64,000 nt of DNA from Selaginella moellendorffii (GCF_000143415.4 NW_003314345.1:570264-634263); one strand, 5' to 3'; positions 20,693 through 32,000 are shown, counted from the first letter of the stretch. The notes: a model not told the origin generated them from the letters alone. Numbers and translations: made by a program.

Positions 20693-22144
20693 CTAGGTTT
20701 CATCTTCTCCTGCGCGGCAGGAACTTGATTCCTTCGACCAAGCAGAAGAAGCACTAGGACTGCTCTCCGCATCCGAATCCAAATCAAAATCCGTGCTCGA
20801 CCCGGAGCAAGAAGAGCCTGTTCGCTCATCAGACGATACCGAAGACACGGTGGCAGCCTTCCCGTCGGAGCTCTCTGCTTCGCCTGAAGAAGAACAAGAG
20901 CTCGGTGAGCGCTCTCCTTCGTCTGACGAAGAACAAGAGCTTGGCCTCCTGCTCCAAGGCGGGGTCATGCACGCAACCTCCTCCTCACCGCCCACAATTC
21001 CCAGCTTCTGCAACTTACCACACAGCCTCTCCACACAAAGCTGCACAGCCTGCACGTCCCAAGTGCCCATCTCCATCTCCTCCTCGAACAGAACCTGAGG
21101 ATCACAAGACTCGTGCGACCAGTGCCTCCTCGCATGCCCAGCAAACTCCGGTGCCCCCCCTCGAATCAGCTGCTGCTTGAAGAAGCCAAACAGCTCCTCG
21201 GCCTCCTCCTCATCCTCCTCCCTGTAGTAGGAAAACGGGAGAAAGAAACAAGCGGCCAAGCTCTGCACGGTCCCCGTCCTGGCCCCGTCCCAGTCCAGAA
21301 TGCACTGGACGTGCCCCGATGCCGGATCCACCAGGACTTGGCGCGGTCCAAAGTCGGGGTGGTGAAGAAAAAACCGGCCGCTGGATTCTTGAAACTCGTC
21401 CAGCCACCTGAGCAAAATCGCCGCGTTTGCCCGTATCGATTCGCCATACCTGCGGCTGTTTCCATACAGCAGCACCAGCCCTCCAGTGTGGTTCCTCGCG
21501 TACTCCTTCCACGACGAGTAAGGCCCGGGGCTGAGAGCCCCCACGTCCATCCCGCGCTCCATCGCCTCGGACACCGGACTCTGCGGTACCGGTCCCAGGT
21601 GGACAGCCCCGGCACCGTCGGATGCGCCCACCGCCATGCCCCCCATCGAATCCAACGGCCGCTGGTAGAGCCGGATGGTGACGTCTGCCAGGTCAGCGAG
21701 CACGGTCTTCTTCCACTCCACGGTGGCACCCTTCCTCCACAGCTCCCACGCCGGCACGCCCTCGGCGACGGGCATGACGGTCAGGTGGGATTTGCCGCGT
21801 GGCGTGTAGGGCAGCGGTGGCGATGCCACGCGGATGGGCCCTGCCACGACGGTCGGGATGCCCAGCCCCGCCAGGAAGAGCGTCGCGGCGTAGCCCGAAT
21901 CCGCCACCGGGCTTCTAATGCGGCTCTCACCTCCGAGTGGGAGTCGAATGGCAACGCGCTCTTCTCGTTTACCTTGTTGACTTTGGTGGAGCTGAGCGTC
22001 GAGCACAAGATTCCAACCCCCCATACCTAGAATCCCGTTAAATCGAACGGCGCAACCCAGGATTCTACCCACGATCCTCTCCAGTTGCGCTGGAGAGCAC
22101 AGAAAGCTTGAAAAGACGGCACTCCGCAGCTCCTTGTCCGCCAT
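20693..22144 (-). CDS. Intronless APH-fold (aminoglycoside phosphotransferase-like) kinase-like protein, 483 aa
   Basis: One uninterrupted frame on the minus strand. Residues about 1-330 follow the APH/choline-kinase-like plan: an N-lobe with ERVAIRLPLGGES and YAATLFLAGLGIPT (a glycine hinge between lobes), then LLRWLDEFQ. The Brenner-type motif HHPDFGPRQVLVDPASG is followed by CILDWDGA, the metal-binding Asp. In the canonical motif HxDxxxxN the Asn is replaced by Gln here. The C-terminal third is Ser/Glu-rich low-complexity sequence (SSCSSSDEGERSPSS and similar). The substrate is unknown. APH-like proteins of this layout are abundant in fungi. Absence of introns beside intron-rich neighbours would fit retroposition or horizontal origin (inference). 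Confidence 0.7.
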   Translation of the reverse strand: MADKELRSAVFSSFLCSPAQLERIVGRILGCAVRFNGILGMGGWNLVLDAQLHQSQQGKREERVAIRLPLGGESRIRSPVADSGYAATLFLAGLGIPTVVAGPIRVASPPLPYTPRGKSHLTVMPVAEGVPAWELWRKGATVEWKKTVLADLADVTIRLYQRPLDSMGGMAVGASDGAGAVHLGPVPQSPVSEAMERGMDVGALSPGPYSSWKEYARNHTGGLVLLYGNSRRYGESIRANAAILLRWLDEFQESSGRFFLHHPDFGPRQVLVDPASGHVQCILDWDGARTGTVQSLAACFFLPFSYYREEDEEEAEELFGFFKQQLIRGGAPEFAGHARRHWSHESCDPQVLFEEEMEMGTWDVQAVQLCVERLCGKLQKLGIVGGEEEVACMTPPWSRRPSSCSSSDEGERSPSSCSSSGEAESSDGKAATVSSVSSDERTGSSCSGSSTDFDLDSDAESSPSASSAWSKESSSCRAGEDET

Positions 22145-22410
22145 CGCGCGCCTCTAAAAACTCTAACTTTTGTTGTACGGTAGACAACGTTAAAAGAAAA
22201 AACAATTTTATCTTTTTTTGTACGGTAGACAACATTCTTTCTTGTTAAACCTTAAGAACTTTAACTTACCAGTGTCTGTCAACGAAGTTGCGTGTCACCA
22301 AAGAAAACGCGGATGATTCATCGCCCAAATGCTTGGCTTGGTCACGAAAGATTTCTTCTTTCTTCTCCTCCTTCCGGGGTACGTAGTAACACCATCCATT
22401 TCTCTCAAGA

Positions 22411-23175
22411 TCACGGGCTCATCGTCCTCCAGCAGCACGACCTCGACTTTTGGAGGAAATGTGATCCTCTCCGCTCGAACGGATTGCACGAGCTCTCGGG
22501 TGCTCCCAGCGTCCCAATCCTGCGGAGAGGCCAGTAGCGCAGCACCGATCTCCCGAGGATGTTCTTCACGGGCAGCGGCCCCCAGTGGCACGAATCGTAG
22601 CTCTGGTTGCGGTTGTCGCCCATGACGAACACATGATCCTCGGGAACTAGCACCGGTTTCACGTCGCACTGCCGGGGCTCTGCCGTGAAGAACTCGTTCC
22701 TGGGGTTACCGTTCACCACAAGCTTGCCATTGAGTACCTGGACGACGTCCCCGGCCTTCGCCACGATCCTCTTGACGAAGATGTTGTTGGGGATGCCGCT
22801 CTCGGAGGATGGCTGGAGGATCGACGCTGGTGGGCGAAAGAAGACGATGTCGTTCACCTCTGGGCGGACGAAGCAGTAGGAGATCTTGTCGACGAGGATG
22901 CGATCACCGTCCTCGAAGGTCGGGTACATGGACAGGGAGGAGATGTACCTCAGCTCGGCGATGAAGATCCTCAGAAAGATGGCGTAGAGTGCGAGAGTGA
23001 CGAAGGCGGCGGACTTGAGCTTGATCCACGCGAAGATGTAGGAAGCGATCTTGACGGAGGCGACGGCGGCGCCATGTATTGCCTCGGAAGAGAGGATAAT
23101 GCTGCTCGCATTCGCCATGCTTCCCCAGTTACAGAATTCCATCTGTAGCGACGACATTCTTCTCAGGGATTTCAC
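22411..23175 (-). CDS. Type I signal peptidase (S26), thylakoidal processing peptidase-like
   Basis: A continuous frame of 254 codons on the minus strand. A hydrophobic segment ([20 protein letters not shown]) precedes the catalytic Ser box [20 protein letters not shown]. The Lys box is [12 protein letters not shown] and box E is [19 protein letters not shown], then [14 protein letters not shown]. All S26A catalytic elements are therefore present. The family cleaves targeting peptides; plant homologues of this subtype act in chloroplasts (Plsp1/TPP). The N-terminus before the membrane segment is short for a plastid-targeted form. After RYWPLRRIG the frame runs into a Cys/Arg-rich tail of about 30 residues that does not look conserved, whereas another frame ([20 protein letters not shown], to 22295) is smoother. 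A final intron or frameshift is possible. Confidence 0.85.
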   Translation of the reverse strand: MKSLRRMSSLQMEFCNWGSMANASSIILSSEAIHGAAVASVKIASYIFAWIKLKSAAFVTLALYAIFLRIFIAELRYISSLSMYPTFEDGDRILVDKISYCFVRPEVNDIVFFRPPASILQPSSESGIPNNIFVKRIVAKAGDVVQVLNGKLVVNGNPRNEFFTAEPRQCDVKPVLVPEDHVFVMGDNRNQSYDSCHWGPLPVKNILGRSVLRYWPLRRIGTLGAPESSCNPFERRGSHFLQKSRSCCWRTMSP

Positions 23176-24257
23176 GAGAGAACGAGATCGAGGCTCTTAC
23201 CTCGAGCGAGCGATAATCCACAAACCCTGACCGAGAGCTCCGGCGCCGCCTAAACCCTCACCTCCAGATGATCGATCAGCTTAACGCGCCCATTCTGGGA
23301 TCTGCGGCTTGAATCAAACAAGCCCCTGCTTGGTCGATCGATGGCCGCCGGCGCAGACGAGCATCTTCCCGAGGGGCGAGAATTTTCGTCCCCCGAATGG
23401 CTTAGAACTAGAACCCTAAATCCCAGACGCGTTTCTTTACACACGTGAGAATCAGCCGAATATGCTGATTTAGAGGATATGCGAATCCAACGGCTCGAAT
23501 TTGTTCCAATTTGAGATTTTTGCGTTTCAACCGGCACCAGCCGGTGGATCGTAAAGTTGGAGGGATCTTACGCCTTGTGGTCACTGGGTGGACATTCCGA
23601 TCCCGCCAAGGCTTGAACTTCCCTTGCCGCTAACAGCTCTTGTTAGCCTAACCACACCCAGCAGAGGCAGCGCTCTTACTGGCTTAACTAACCAGATGCC
23701 AGTGTGAAACGGCGGTGGGAATATCCGGCGAAGCTTTAGCGCGATGGAATGCCGGAGAGTTCCAGTGAGAGCAGTGTGGGGGGAGAGCTGGGAGCAGATC
23801 CCACTGGCGCTCGCCGGCGCAACGCTGCCGCTCGGGGATTTTCGGCTACAGTGCGCTTCCATGCTCAAGGTACGTCGATTCCAGCAGGATTCTGGGGTTT
23901 CTCTGGTGAATTCGGGGTTTCCTGTAGCTCTTGCGCTCATATCTAGCCGCTGCCGTGCAATGGCGTGGATTCTAGGCTCGATTTCTCGCATTCTCGGCTG
24001 TTTTCGTGCTCCCGAGGGTTTAGTGTGCCGGCATTCTGGCTCTCTCTTGCAAGCAAGCATTTTCTTAGAATTGCATTTCATCTTCTTGTGTGGGCGCGCC
24101 ATCTAATGGCGAATTTCTTCTTGGAGCAGTGTTAAGGCGACTAGCAGCAACGCCGACTAGGAGCAGCCTTTGATCCTGGTAAGGCTGCTCTCTCTCCTCG
24201 GACTTTAGCAAATTCGTGCTCCATGGAAACGCACAGTCTCTATAGCCCTTCGGCCCT
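23176..24257. other. Shared 5' region of signal peptidase and CTD phosphatase genes
   Basis: The region holds telo-box-like strings (agaaccctaaatc near 23411, cacaaaccctga near 23219) and probably a non-coding spliced leader of the downstream plus-strand gene (donor-like ctcaaggtacg near 23867-23877, acceptor-like strings near 24125-24160). The longest open frame (from 23744) has no conserved features and would act as an upstream frame if transcribed. Confidence 0.45.
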
Positions 24258-26092
24258 ATGAAGTTGAAAGCAAGGAAGGCCGGAGTAACACCTTTGGGGG
24301 ACACTCGTCCCTGCAAAAGGCGTAGAAAGGAGTCTGGGATGTGTGGCAAGGACGGCAAAACCATGTCTGCGGCGTCCATGATCACGTCCTCTTCTCGCAA
24401 GCGCAAAATTGGTAAGCATGCCTCGCTTCGATCAAACTTTTTCTTTTCTTTTCCCTTGAATTCACACAAGTTCTAAAACTTACTACTGCTGCTTCGTGCA
24501 GAATGCCCGACTTCTCCAGTCACTAAAGCACGAGTAGTCGTCAGTGAAGAAGTAAAAGCCGTAGCCAACCTCATCACTTGTGTTTCCGAACAGTGTGATG
24601 GATTGTTGCCGCCACAGGTATTCTTATGACACTTGAATTCTTCTTTTGTTCGCGTCTTACGACTGGTTTGTATAGGGGGAAGATGATAAGAAGGCCACAG
24701 GATTTTTCAGAAGTGCACTAGAAAATCCACCATCGAAGTCCTTATTTTCTCCGACCTTCAATTCATCCAAGGGAAGCGCTAGCGAAGGATCAACGAGCTG
24801 CAACTCTACTGGTATATCTGCGGGAAGCCTTTTTTCTGTTTTTCTTTGTTTCCAGTACCATGCCCATTGACATTTACCGAATAACCATTGCAGTGGAGCA
24901 AGCGGACTGTCCAGATGAAAGCACGGACTCTTCAGAGATGACGACAGTCCGTCTCGGCAGCTCTCCCCCTCAGGAAAATGCGGCATTGGTTTCGTGCTCA
25001 ACACTCGCAGAACAATGTACTTCTACGTGTGAAGCCTTAGCTTGCTCAAGCATAATCAGCGTCGGCGAGGATTGCATACGATGGGTGAATATGGAGGACG
25101 CCTCACTCGGCGAGCACAACCAAATAGTTTGCCAGCTCCAGGAAGAGGATGTTGATGTGGACCCTGCAGCCTTGTTCCTGGCTATGCACCAAACCGTGGA
25201 GAAGAGAGAAAAAGAAGCAACCGCAGATGAACCCGACGAGCTCGACAATTTCGATCCTTACCTTTTCATCAAGCACTTGCCAGATCTCTCGGAGGTTGTG
25301 GCTCCTTGTCGACCGATGCTTTTGCCCAAGCAAACGAGACGGTGTCCGCCAGTGACTCTCGTTCTAGATCTCGATGGTAAGCTTCTGGCAGTTCTGATTT
25401 TAATCTTTTCACTAACTCTGTACCTCGATCTGGCAGAAACGCTTGTCCATTCGACGCTGGAGCACTGTGCCGACGCCGACTTCAGCTTCCCGGTGTACTT
25501 CAACTATCAAGAACACACCGTCTATGTACGCCGGAGGCCTCACCTTCAAGTGTTCCTGGAAAAAGTAGCGCAGCTCTTCGAGATCATCATCTTCACGGCG
25601 AGCCAGAGCGTGTACGCGGAGCAGCTGCTCAACATCCTGGACCCCAAGCGCAAGCTCATCCGGCACCGGATCTTCAGAGACTCGTGCGTCTATGTGGACG
25701 GCAATTACCTCAAAGACTTGAGCATCCTCGGCCGTGATCTCTCCAAGGTCGCCATTGTGGACAACTCGCCACAGGTATTGGCTTTTCCTGGTTTTAGCGT
25801 AGGCCGCCTTTGTTAATTCCTTCCTCGGTGGCTGCCTCTCATTATTTCCCGTTTTCCGCAGGCGTTTGGCTTCCAAGTCGACAATGGAATTCCCATCGAG
25901 AGCTGGTTCGACGACCGCTCCGACTGTGCCTTGCTCATGCTGCTGCCATTCCTAGAGACACTCGCGACTGTGGACGATGTCCGGCCAGTCATCGCCAAGA
26001 AGTTTAACTTACGCAAGAAGATCGCTGCTGCAACGGAGCCAGCGTGCCTGGCCGAAAGGATGTTCGACCATCCTTGCACGGAAGTTTGCTGA
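24258..26092 (+). CDS. SCP/FCP-type CTD small phosphatase-like protein (HAD superfamily), 485 aa
   Basis: Six exons (24258-24411, 24502-24617, 24676-24811, 24894-25376, 25437-25774, 25862-26092) join in frame to 486 codons including the stop. The N-terminal 290 residues are acidic and variable. The catalytic domain starts at VTLVLDLDETLVHSTLEH, with the nucleophile motif DLDET. Then come VYVRRRPHLQVFLEKVAQLF, IIFTASQSVYAEQLLNILDP, YVDGNYLKDLSILGRDLSKV, AIVDNSPQ and FQVDNGIPIESWFDD. This order is diagnostic of the CTDSPL2/SSP4-like branch, which dephosphorylates RNA polymerase II C-terminal domain or SMAD-type substrates. The DLD|ET motif is split by the intron at 25377-25436. The start at 24258 gives a basic MKLKARK leader similar to other plant members. 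Confidence 0.9.
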
Positions 26093-26161
26093 GAATGCTG
26101 CGAAGAACAGCGAGAGAAGAACAAGAAAAGAAAGCAAGAACAGGGAAGGGAAATGATACCA

Positions 26162-26191
26162 GTGCTGCTGCTGCTGCTGCTGCCGCCGCTA
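26162..26191 (+). repeat. CTG trinucleotide microsatellite in 3' UTR
   Basis: A run of (tgc)n, about seven units, then ccgccgct, lies about 70 bp after the stop codon of the CTD phosphatase gene. Confidence 0.7.
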
Positions 26192-26192
26192 C

Positions 26193-26580
26193 TCCAGGTG
26201 CAAAAGAATGAAGATTTTTTTTCTCAGTTTTGTGCGACGACTTCTAACCGTGGCAAAGCTTTCTCCCTGCTGCTGCTACTCCGAGAGTTTCCTCCCAGAT
26301 CCCAGATTTAACTCCTCCTGGTGTGAGTTTCGATCGATCCTCGCGACGGGATGGAATTTAACTCCAGCGCGACACAAGTGAGAGGTTCTTGGCATGCTAG
26401 AACCTCTCGGGTGTTTTGCTAGACTCCAGTGTACCATAGTGTTGTTCTCATATACGTATTAGTTATAGTGACAAAGCATCAACGGCCAGGAAATGACACT
26501 CGAAGCATCAACGGCCAGGAGCCAGACTAGTCATAGTAGAGTTTAAATAAGACTTGGCGCCAATTTGCTAGGGCTCTTGA
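26193..26580. other. Intergenic, small direct repeat
   Basis: No gene seen. The phrase catcaacggccagga occurs twice (near 26478 and 26507). Confidence 0.4.
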
Positions 26581-26583
26581 GAA

Positions 26584-27760
26584 GCGATGGGAGCTTGTAC
26601 GATCGCCAGATTCGCGTGTGGGGCGCCCGGCGGCATTGCCGTGCTCCAGGCTGAGCAAATCTCGAGTGCTTGTGGCTGGATTGACTGGTGACACAGCAGA
26701 GGTACCGAAATCTCTCTTTTTCTTTGCGAGACTGTGTGCTGGAGATCAGGCATGCAGGAATCTGGTCCTTGCGGGAATTGGAATCCTCATTGTGATGGAC
26801 GACAGCACGGCCGTGTTTGCCATGATCACAACGCTGAGAACAAGTCCGTGGGTACTTCAGTGGTGGATGTGGAGAACTACGACGTTGTCATCCTCAACTG
26901 CGACGCTGTCAAAGACAAGGTGTGTGTGTGTGTGTGTGTGTGTGTTTACTTTTCTGTTTGATTCCTCTATTTTTGTTCTACTCTCTTTGATGCTTTACTT
27001 TGTGTGTTTCTATTTCTCCCTTCTACACTGTTGGGTTCACGGAGGGAAATCTTTGTCAATTTGCAGACCATACTTACACTTACAAGGTCCACTTTTTCTT
27101 GTCACAAAAGCACAGCAATCCGCTTTGTCTTTTAACTTTTTCTTGGCTTGCAGGCTGCGGCGGCCAAGAGTTGTGAGCTTACAAAGAAGTTCCCGAGCTT
27201 TAAGGTAAAACCTTGTTTCCTAGTTCACAATTGGGATACAATGTAAGCATGTAGGACGTATTAAAACTGCCTTCGAAAGAGGATAAGTAAGCTCTTCTTT
27301 GCAATGCGAGGTAAGGGAAGTTCATGTTGGGCATAACTAGCTCTGTTGGCCAGTCCTAGAAGAATTTGTTCAGGCGACTGGACGCAAGCCGGCCCCGAAA
27401 ATCTTCCCCGAGCTGCTCGCGTTGCGAACGCAAATGTGCCGCAAGCAGATGGTGGTGGTTTTCGTGTTTTGCGGAAGCAAAAACTAACCTCCGCCATGGT
27501 TTTGCCAGGGTGTGGCCGACTCGTTGATCCCGGAAAGCCTTCTCAGGGGACTGGCTGACGCGGATTCCGCCAGTGACTACCAGGCAAGTCACTCCGCTCT
27601 TCCTTGTTTGCAAAGCGCTAAAAATCGCTGTGTTTTACAGGAAAGTAGTCAAGGCTTTGCCTTGCAAGGAGAAAGGAGATTGCATTTTCTACTTCGACAC
27701 GGACGACAGCAAAGGAATCATCGAGGTGATAATCAGTTACATAGTGGGAGAGGAAGGAGG
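26584..27760 (+). pseudogene. SUMO-activating enzyme subunit 1 (SAE1/AOS1) pseudogene
   Basis: Fragments of the E1 small subunit appear in order but in shifting frames. SLYDRQIRVWG (about 26590-26622) is followed, one frame away, by RLSKSRVLVAGLTGDTAE (about 26646-26702). Next come ACRNLVLAGIGILIVMDD (26749-26805), then in another frame SVVDVENYDVVILNCDAVKD (about 26855-26917) and AKSCELTKKFPSFK (about 27160-27204). Downstream are FVQATGRKPAPKIFPELLAL (about 27366-27425), DSLIPESLLRGLADADSA (about 27518-27570) and VVKALPCKEKGDCIFYFDTD (about 27645-27705). At least two frameshifts occur, and much of the middle is missing, so the copy cannot encode a working E1 subunit. The SUMO pathway would need an intact copy elsewhere. 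Confidence 0.8.
26919..26945 (+). repeat. (GT)n microsatellite
   Basis: About 13 gt units directly follow the exon end in the SAE1 pseudogene, so it lies in a former intron. Confidence 0.8.
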
Positions 27761-28256
27761 AGGAGGAGGAGGATTGTTGGGTGACAGAAGATCGCTGACG
27801 AATACAAGTGTGGAGGCTACCACCCATTCTGCATTGGCGATAGCTTCTCGGGTGCGCGATACGTCTAGGTGACAGCGTGGCTCCCCTGGGACACCCAGCA
27901 AAAGGTTCGTCTTTCCTTGCGACAGTTTGAGTGGCTACCCCTTGCCACGCCCACTCTTCGCTCCTTCTGTGGCACGCCGGGTCACGCTCAGTCAACTAAA
28001 GGTTTAAATTGTTAATGGGTATATTAATGATTAATTAGCTGGTTTAGGTTTTTCTTCATTGTTAGATTTTGTTTCTTATTTTATTTGGTTTACTTCTTAT
28101 ATTTTCTTAATTATATTTTGTTTCTTGTTTTATTTGGTTACTTCTTATATTTTCTTAATTTTATTTGTTTACGAGCACCACAAGCACCATAAGCATCATA
28201 AATATCATAGAGATGATTGAGCAAATCATTGATTTGTGTTAAGCTCAAGGATGTTT
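27761..28256. other. Transition from gene island to AT-rich repeats
   Basis: A short (gga)n run sits at 27748-27772. From 28015 on, base composition turns strongly AT-rich. A unit of about 50 bp (ttttatttggtttacttcttatattttcttaatt) is repeated twice at 28075-28165. No gene seen. Confidence 0.45.
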
Positions 28257-28575
28257 CAAAGATGGCATTCCAAACAAAAACAAGTGGTTATGAGTTTTTT
28301 GTGATGCAGTTTAGTTTGATAAATGCTCCTACAACTTTTTAAATCAAGTTTTGTAGTGTTTGGTTGCTTAAGGAGGTTTGCAATTAATTATTTTGATAAT
28401 ATCCTAATATTCAACCCTACCATGGAAGAATATAACATGCATGTGCAAAGCATTTTGCAACTCTTTAGGCATAACAAATTCTACTTAAAATTATCTAAGT
28501 GTGAGTTTTTCTTAGAAGAAATTAGATATTTCAGGCATTTAATTTTAGTGCATCGTGTGAGAGGTTGTGATTGAC
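28257..28575 (+). pseudogene. Ty3/gypsy reverse transcriptase relic
   Basis: Reading on the plus strand gives KTSGYEFFVMQFSLINAPTT then a stop, and after it FAINYFDNILIFNPTMEEYN and FRHNKFYLKLSKCEFFLEEI. These match RT motifs of Ty3/gypsy elements (FGLTNAP.TF, YLDDILIFS, KCEF). Catalytic YxDD is degraded to YFDN and stops interrupt the frame, so it is dead. No gag, integrase or matching LTRs are attached. Confidence 0.8.
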
Positions 28576-28769
28576 TAGCCTATACCTTTGAGAATACATT
28601 GATACATGCTATTATTCATGGTTGGGATGAGAAATCTTAAATAATGTTTTAATGATCGAAGTAATATTATGATTTGCTCCCGTAAATGTTAAGTGATGTT
28701 TCAATAATTGAAGCAATATTGTGATTTGCTCCCATATTGAAGGTTTTCAATCTAAAAAGCCTTTTGTGA
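28576..28769. repeat. AT-rich spacer with a tandem repeat of about 55 bp
   Basis: The segment (aatgttttaatgatcgaagtaatattatgatttgctccc) is followed by a diverged second copy (gatgtttcaataattgaagcaatattgtgatttgctccc), roughly 28640-28730. Confidence 0.5.
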
Positions 28770-29052
28770 GCAAGCTCAATATCACGGGGGTTCCCAACAC
28801 TAGCAAGTGCAAGTCAACGAATGAGTTTCTCTAACCAGGTCAAGTATGCTTGACTAAATAGACACTTAAGAATTCCTTCCTTATGCTCATCTGGTCAAGT
28901 GCACACGCAAGGACTAGTTTCTCAACTAGCTTAGGCGGAGACTGATAACGGGTCTAGCAATACCAACTTCCTGCCGTTGTGGTAGTAAGAAAAGAATATC
29001 CGAAAGGACTGACCGACAAGTAACTTTCGATACCCGAAATCACATTCGCGAC
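28770..29052 (-). mobile_element. Truncated 3' LTR of LARD-like element 1
   Basis: Matches the end of the LTRs at 34113-35671 and 36674-38256 (shared: ccaagctcaat, gttcccaacactagcaagtg, gagtttctctaacca). It ends at ttcgcgaca 29052, that is TGTCGCG at the LTR start on the minus strand, and is directly followed by a polypurine tract (minus strand ggggggg agag, 29053-29067). Only about 283 bp remain. Confidence 0.65.
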
Positions 29053-32000
29053 ACTCTCCCCCCCTTGGGAAGATCGACGTCCTCGTCGATGCATACTCCA
29101 GTCTAGAATACTACCAAGGAAACAACTCTAGAAAAATTTCACGATATTCACACTATGTGAGAAATGCACCAACTTAAATGAGTGAGGAGGCAACCTCTTT
29201 GTCTAATGCGGATGCGCTACCAACTCAGACACCTTCTGGCCGTTGCCGACAAGGAAATGATCAATGGAGTCAGCCACTCTTGTTGCTCTGGGTGTCACCC
29301 AGCTTACAAAAGTGTGATACGCCCCTGCCTGCAGGGACATAGAGAGAGAAGCCAGAGGCCCCGACCCTCCTGAGCAAAGAAACTAAATCCGTCGGTAAGG
29401 TTTAGATAGACTACTGTAAATAGGCAATTAGAGTTTTTTACACGGTCATGCAATTTCAACGGAATAAAAAACATCGACAGAGAGGTGGGTTATGTGACCA
29501 GTCGATAGTAACTACCCCATGACTAAAGATTTCACTATGCACATGAAGTGCCGAAGCCAGTCTGCTTATACTAGCCCAAACTCAAAGATCAATATATGGA
29601 TAATATCAAAGTTATAAACAATGATATCTTAGAGACTTAATTATCAGTGAATATATCTTAAATGAGAACACAAAAGTATTCCAAGTAAGTTATCAATCGA
29701 TAAACTAGTATTATAGTAGAGGAACCACCAAGATCACTATAGTTGAAAAATATAGGATTCACCATCCAACAAAATTCAATAGCAAGTATATCATCAAGTA
29801 AACCCAATGAGAAAACTTAACCATCGAAGATTGTAAACAGTATGCTAAACAACTTACCAAAGATAACTCAAAGAACACAAAGTATCCTTAACCGACAAGC
29901 ACAATACTCGCGAATATATCATCCGAAGGAAATAACATCCTAATCTATCAGAACTAACCCAATCAAAAATTAACAGAACAGAATGAATATGCTAAGACTA
30001 ACAAACACCCATTCATGCCAATTATCATAGAAGTCAATCTGAATAAATTTTGGTCAACAATACAAAGGTACTTAAGTTACTTAAGCAGGTGTTAGCAACA
30101 TTCTATTGATATCTCAAACCTAATAGACCAATCCAGAGCAAACCACAAAAAACATATAATATTGCAAAAAGCCATAAGCTATCAAAGAGAATAATTAACC
30201 ATCATAAAAGATTATCAATCATCCCATCATAAAGAGAGATGCATAATCATCATTGAAGAAAGAATCCACCATCCCGAAGAATAAAAAATCATTCTAGATT
30301 GACAATAATCAAGAAAAACTTTTTGATAAGGATAATCAACTATCCTAAATGATAGTCAATCATCACCAAAGATTGCTAGATGTGAAGCTAATGAGCCAAA
30401 ATGCCTTCCCCAACAACTTCGAACAAATGGAATAATAAGCATGAAAATTCAAGGAACCAAAAGCTCAAAGAAGTTTATAGCTAAGTCTTGCCTAATAATG
30501 ATCATGAGTCTCACATAAACCAACTTCAATGCTAAAGAAGAAATCATGATACAACCCACAATATCCTTTTCAACACTTCCATAAGCTAAATTTCGTAATG
30601 CAAAGCTAATGAAGAGCATGTTTACATTAATCCAAAAGCTAAACATAATGAAGCTATGCTCAATAAGTGATCATTAAATCGATCCTCCATGAGTCCACCT
30701 TTAACAAGATGTAACTCACTTTGTAACAAGCACAAGGAGAACCATCAGTGATTGATATATCCCAACTAAAATCCAACAAGGATTCAATCACTTCAATATC
30801 AATCACTAACTTTTTCACTTGTAAGGTTAGCATAGTTCATGACTAAATTACTTTTCAAGGAAAAGCCAAAGCTCAACCCTCTACTAAATAATCTCGTCTA
30901 AAACACAACTAACTCAAACTTGCCACTCAATTCATTTGAACGTTAATACAGTTGCTAACTAGTAAATGCACAAATGCTAATAACACAAAGCCATAGCTAA
31001 ATCATCAACACTATCTTCATCAAGACTAATGAAACTCAATATCAATCCTACAGAGAAATATTTCATTTCACTCGAATCTCAACATCAATAATGTCAATGA
31101 CAAGATATCACTTCAATGCCATCAACACTATAACAAAGCTAGAAGAAAGCACAAGTGAATCACTACTCAAAACTCCCTAACAACTAAGCTAACCAAGGTC
31201 AAAGATACTTTACTCAGTATCCGAGACCAATCCTTCAACAATACTTAGCCACATATAACACTTTATCAAGGAGTGAATCACCACATCCAAGACTCAATGA
31301 AATCCAACACTATGAACTAAATACAACCAAATGATATTGATAGAGGTAGAGTCATTATGTCAACTTGGAAAAACCATGCAAGTCTAACAACACAATCCTC
31401 CGCAACACCATCTGGTAAAACAAACCCACTACTACTAAATCTTTATCAAGTGAAGCAAGTATCAACAATCTTCAATGAAATCTACAAGCAATCACTAATC
31501 ACAAAGCAACTAATAATCACTCTTCAACTTGCCTTCACAAGAACCAAACACCTAACTCCCGCCACGAAGTCACATGCGTTTAGTGTTTGGTTCTTGTGAA
31601 GGCAAGTTGAAGAGTGATTATTAGTCGCTTTGTGATTAGTGATTGCTTGTAGATTTCATTGAAGACTGTTGATACTTGCTTCACTTGATAAAGATTTGCC
31701 ACTAAGTTATATGCTTGGCCAACATGAATGTAATACCCCAGGTACGAGATAAAGGATCATGGACAAGCACAAACTAAATGACCACTCAAATCCAACTCAA
31801 CTGGATAAGCTCACAAATATATTTAGCCAACAGCTCTGAGCATGTCTTGAAGAGGCTAGCTATGCATGATTAACACTTAGTCAAAACTAAAGTGAAGACC
31901 ATAAGATGGATTCATATTGGTACACAACTTTCTCATAGACAAAGCTATAGTACAGGTACTAACATCTCAACTGTAAACAACTAAGTTGGACATCACTATC

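Noticed and set aside
23581-24106. Overlapping frames on both strands upstream of the CTD phosphatase
   Set aside because: No conserved features; GC-rich 5' flank sequence is open by composition.
26584-27760. Functional SAE1 gene
   Set aside because: Fragments lie in different frames within single exons, and the central part is missing, so splicing cannot restore it.
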